From Funneliformis mosseae (Eukaryota; Glomeromycota; Glomeromycetes; Glomerales; Glomeraceae): a DNA stretch of 10,509 nucleotides. Positions 9,758 through 10,509 of this stretch are shown piece by piece. How positions within the stretch are numbered: position 1 is the stretch's first letter; every line of letters begins with the position of its first letter. The notes under the pieces are model-generated. The model did no database searches. It was not told the DNA's origin and saw only the letters and a list, made by a program, of their open reading frames with translations. Made by a program: the position numbers and the translations under genes. Location: positions 1-10,509 of the forward strand of contig CAJVPP010003894.1 in NCBI GenBank assembly GCA_910592005.1, given 5' to 3'.

Positions 9758-9849
9758 GTTTGTATTGTTTCAGATAAATAGAACTATTTGACAAATTTAA
9801 AGTTTCTATTTTATTTACTAAATTACTGGTTTATTTATTGATTTTATAG
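9758..9849 (+). other. GT-AG intron of the MULE (92 nt)
   Basis: Donor GTTTGT at 9758 and acceptor TTTATAG ending at 9849. Splicing joins NNGTNE, stop, AG to G-GAA-CTG and keeps the same frame, giving RELNEENEGNNE. The agreement of frame on both sides supports it. The donor differs from GTATGT by one base. Confidence 0.75.
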
Positions 9850-10102
9850 GGAACTGAACGAAGAAAATGAAGGGAATAACGAAATAAATAATACTGAATT
9901 TAGTGCTTTTCTAGAAAGTATTAATGAAGATTATCAAAGGGATGGATCACAAATACGAATTGCACTGGATAAATTTGCAAAACGTTATGTTTCCGCTAAA
10001 TCAAAATCTATTCCAAGGCTATGTTCTTTTCTTTACGATCTTAATCGTGATTTAGACCCAACAGCCTATGTTAAGAGTGGTTCAATAATCAGTGTTCAAG
10101 TT
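9850..10102 (+). other. Best-preserved exon of the MULE relic
   Basis: Eighty-four codons without a stop from just after the second GT-AG intron to TAA 10103-10105. It includes FLESINEDYQ, ALDKFAKRYVSAKSKS and LCSFLYDLNRDLDPTAYVKSG, an acidic-then-basic C-terminal region. G and C are visibly more frequent here than upstream, so decay is uneven along the gene. Its job in the transposase is unknown to me. Confidence 0.75.
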
Positions 10103-10341
10103 TAATCAATCAAAAGACGAAAAACAGAAAGTTCTCATGGTGGAAAACGAAAAATCACAGCTAAATGTTCGTGAAGGAAAAGAAAATTTGGATCCCCAAA
10201 TTATTCCTACCTGAAAGAAAAAGAAATTGGGCAAAAAAGAGCATAACTTGAAGAAAAAATAACAGAAGAGGTAAAGCTAGGATCTATCACTTCTGATAAA
10301 TTGATAAAGCAAATCTAATCCGATTAAGTTATCGTTAATCT

Positions 10342-10347
10342 AATAAA
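10342..10347 (+). promoter_or_regulatory. Possible polyadenylation hexamer
   Basis: AATAAA about 80 bases past the last recognisable MULE codon, in a plausible place for a 3' end. The hexamer is common by chance in DNA this AT-rich, so support is weak. Confidence 0.25.
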
Positions 10348-10435
10348 AAATATTTATGAAGATAGAATTTTATTAATTAATGATCTATTTGTTTTTATAG
10401 TTGTGAGGAAAAACCCTCAACCCTTTTGGTAAAAG

Positions 10436-10509
10436 TCGAAACTTTTCAGAAATTATTTCGACAGCTTCGATCGATAGTTTCGATGGTTTTCGATGGGTTT
10501 CGAAAGTTT
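10436..10509. repeat. TCGA-centred short repeat cluster, cut by the window end
   Basis: Seven TCGA sites within 68 bases (10436, 10458, 10467, 10471, 10480, 10490, 10500), the later ones mostly 9-10 bases apart within TTTCGATGG-like units. TCGA is otherwise rare here (67, 983 and 1179 noted). The CpG-rich content contrasts with the rest and suggests a younger or differently constrained repeat, perhaps a dispersed genomic repeat or the edge of another mobile element. Confidence 0.7.

Larger units (their letters stand above)
7650..10262 (+). pseudogene. Decayed Mutator-like (MULE) transposase with SWIM zinc finger
   Basis: Relic of a nuclear MULE transposase. The N-terminal part (LPSYYTFKNFN, FELKVHVDASS, about 7702-7784) leads to a Cys/His cluster (CYCIHS near 7893; NCNAIINL near 7976), like the zinc-binding domain that precedes these transposases. 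From 8028 to about 8470 one frame runs about 147 codons with six stops, including LLEILADHIK. The DDE core follows: YIDASAAFNLLN (first Asp 8507-8509), FITNNF (Asn at 8811-8813 where Asp is expected), IFHVLQSFWR and NNYIE (Glu 9152-9154). Spacings of about 70 and 114 codons fit MULEs. A SWIM finger lies at 9447-9488. The last exon ends in KRRKTESSHGGKRK, a bipartite-NLS-like tract, and ENLDPQIIP. Frameshifts fall near 8460, 8490-8630, 8790, 8935, 9045 and 10150. ATG-started frames at 8884 and 9154 follow it only partly or not at all. No terminal inverted repeats were found. Confidence 0.85.

Noticed and set aside
1010..10262. Alternative genetic code with TAA/TAG as Gln, making the genes intact
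   Set aside because: Several TAG stops sit where Trp is expected, TGA also interrupts both genes, and frameshifts, a catalytic Asp-to-Asn change and a likely deletion remain. Decay explains it better.
10405..10418. GAGG-AAAAAC-CCTC as a terminator hairpin or MULE terminal repeat
   Set aside because: The four-base arms are too short to mean anything, and no inverted counterpart was found upstream of the MULE.
1..10509. CRISPR array, tRNA or rRNA gene
   Set aside because: No regularly spaced direct repeats with unique spacers, and no cloverleaf or conserved rRNA segment noticed on either strand.

Overview
The window looks like intergenic, transposon-filled nuclear DNA from a very AT-rich eukaryote. 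There are no bacterial-type genes, no ribosome binding sites and no intact long reading frame. The two recognisable coding relics are DNA transposases, and one is split by canonical GT-AG introns of 64 and 92 nt. The kinds of transposase, the short introns, the extreme AT content and the TCGA-rich short repeats at the right edge suggest an arbuscular mycorrhizal fungus (Glomeromycotina, Rhizophagus-like). That assignment is inference from recalled family resemblance, not a search result.

Layout. 1-203: short flank with slightly more G+C and no gene seen. 204-2949: a decayed cut-and-paste transposon. It is bracketed by imperfect inverted repeats (204-241 and 2914-2949), carries an imperfect hairpin at 501-577, and encodes a broken DDE transposase on the plus strand (about 1010-2783). 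2950-7650: about 4.7 kb of extremely AT-rich sequence without a recognisable gene. It holds microsatellites, a T15A12 hairpin, a set of diverged repeat units (4587-5078) that may be old minus-strand exons, and two weak plus-strand coding relics (5796-5903, 6099-6248). 7650-10262: a decayed Mutator-like (MULE) transposase with an N-terminal Cys/His region, a DDE core, a SWIM zinc finger and a basic nuclear-localisation-like tail, interrupted by introns. 10436-10509: a cluster of TCGA-centred short repeats that runs off the window.

The two transposases do not form a pathway. They are independent dead elements in a gene-poor segment. Both are broken mostly by stops explicable as C-to-T or G-to-A transitions, plus small frameshifts. 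The MULE has lost its second catalytic Asp and one SWIM cysteine through changes of that type. I see no convincing new system. The items most worth checking are the long Cys-containing insert in the first transposase, the inverted repeats around it, and the repeat units at 4587-5078.
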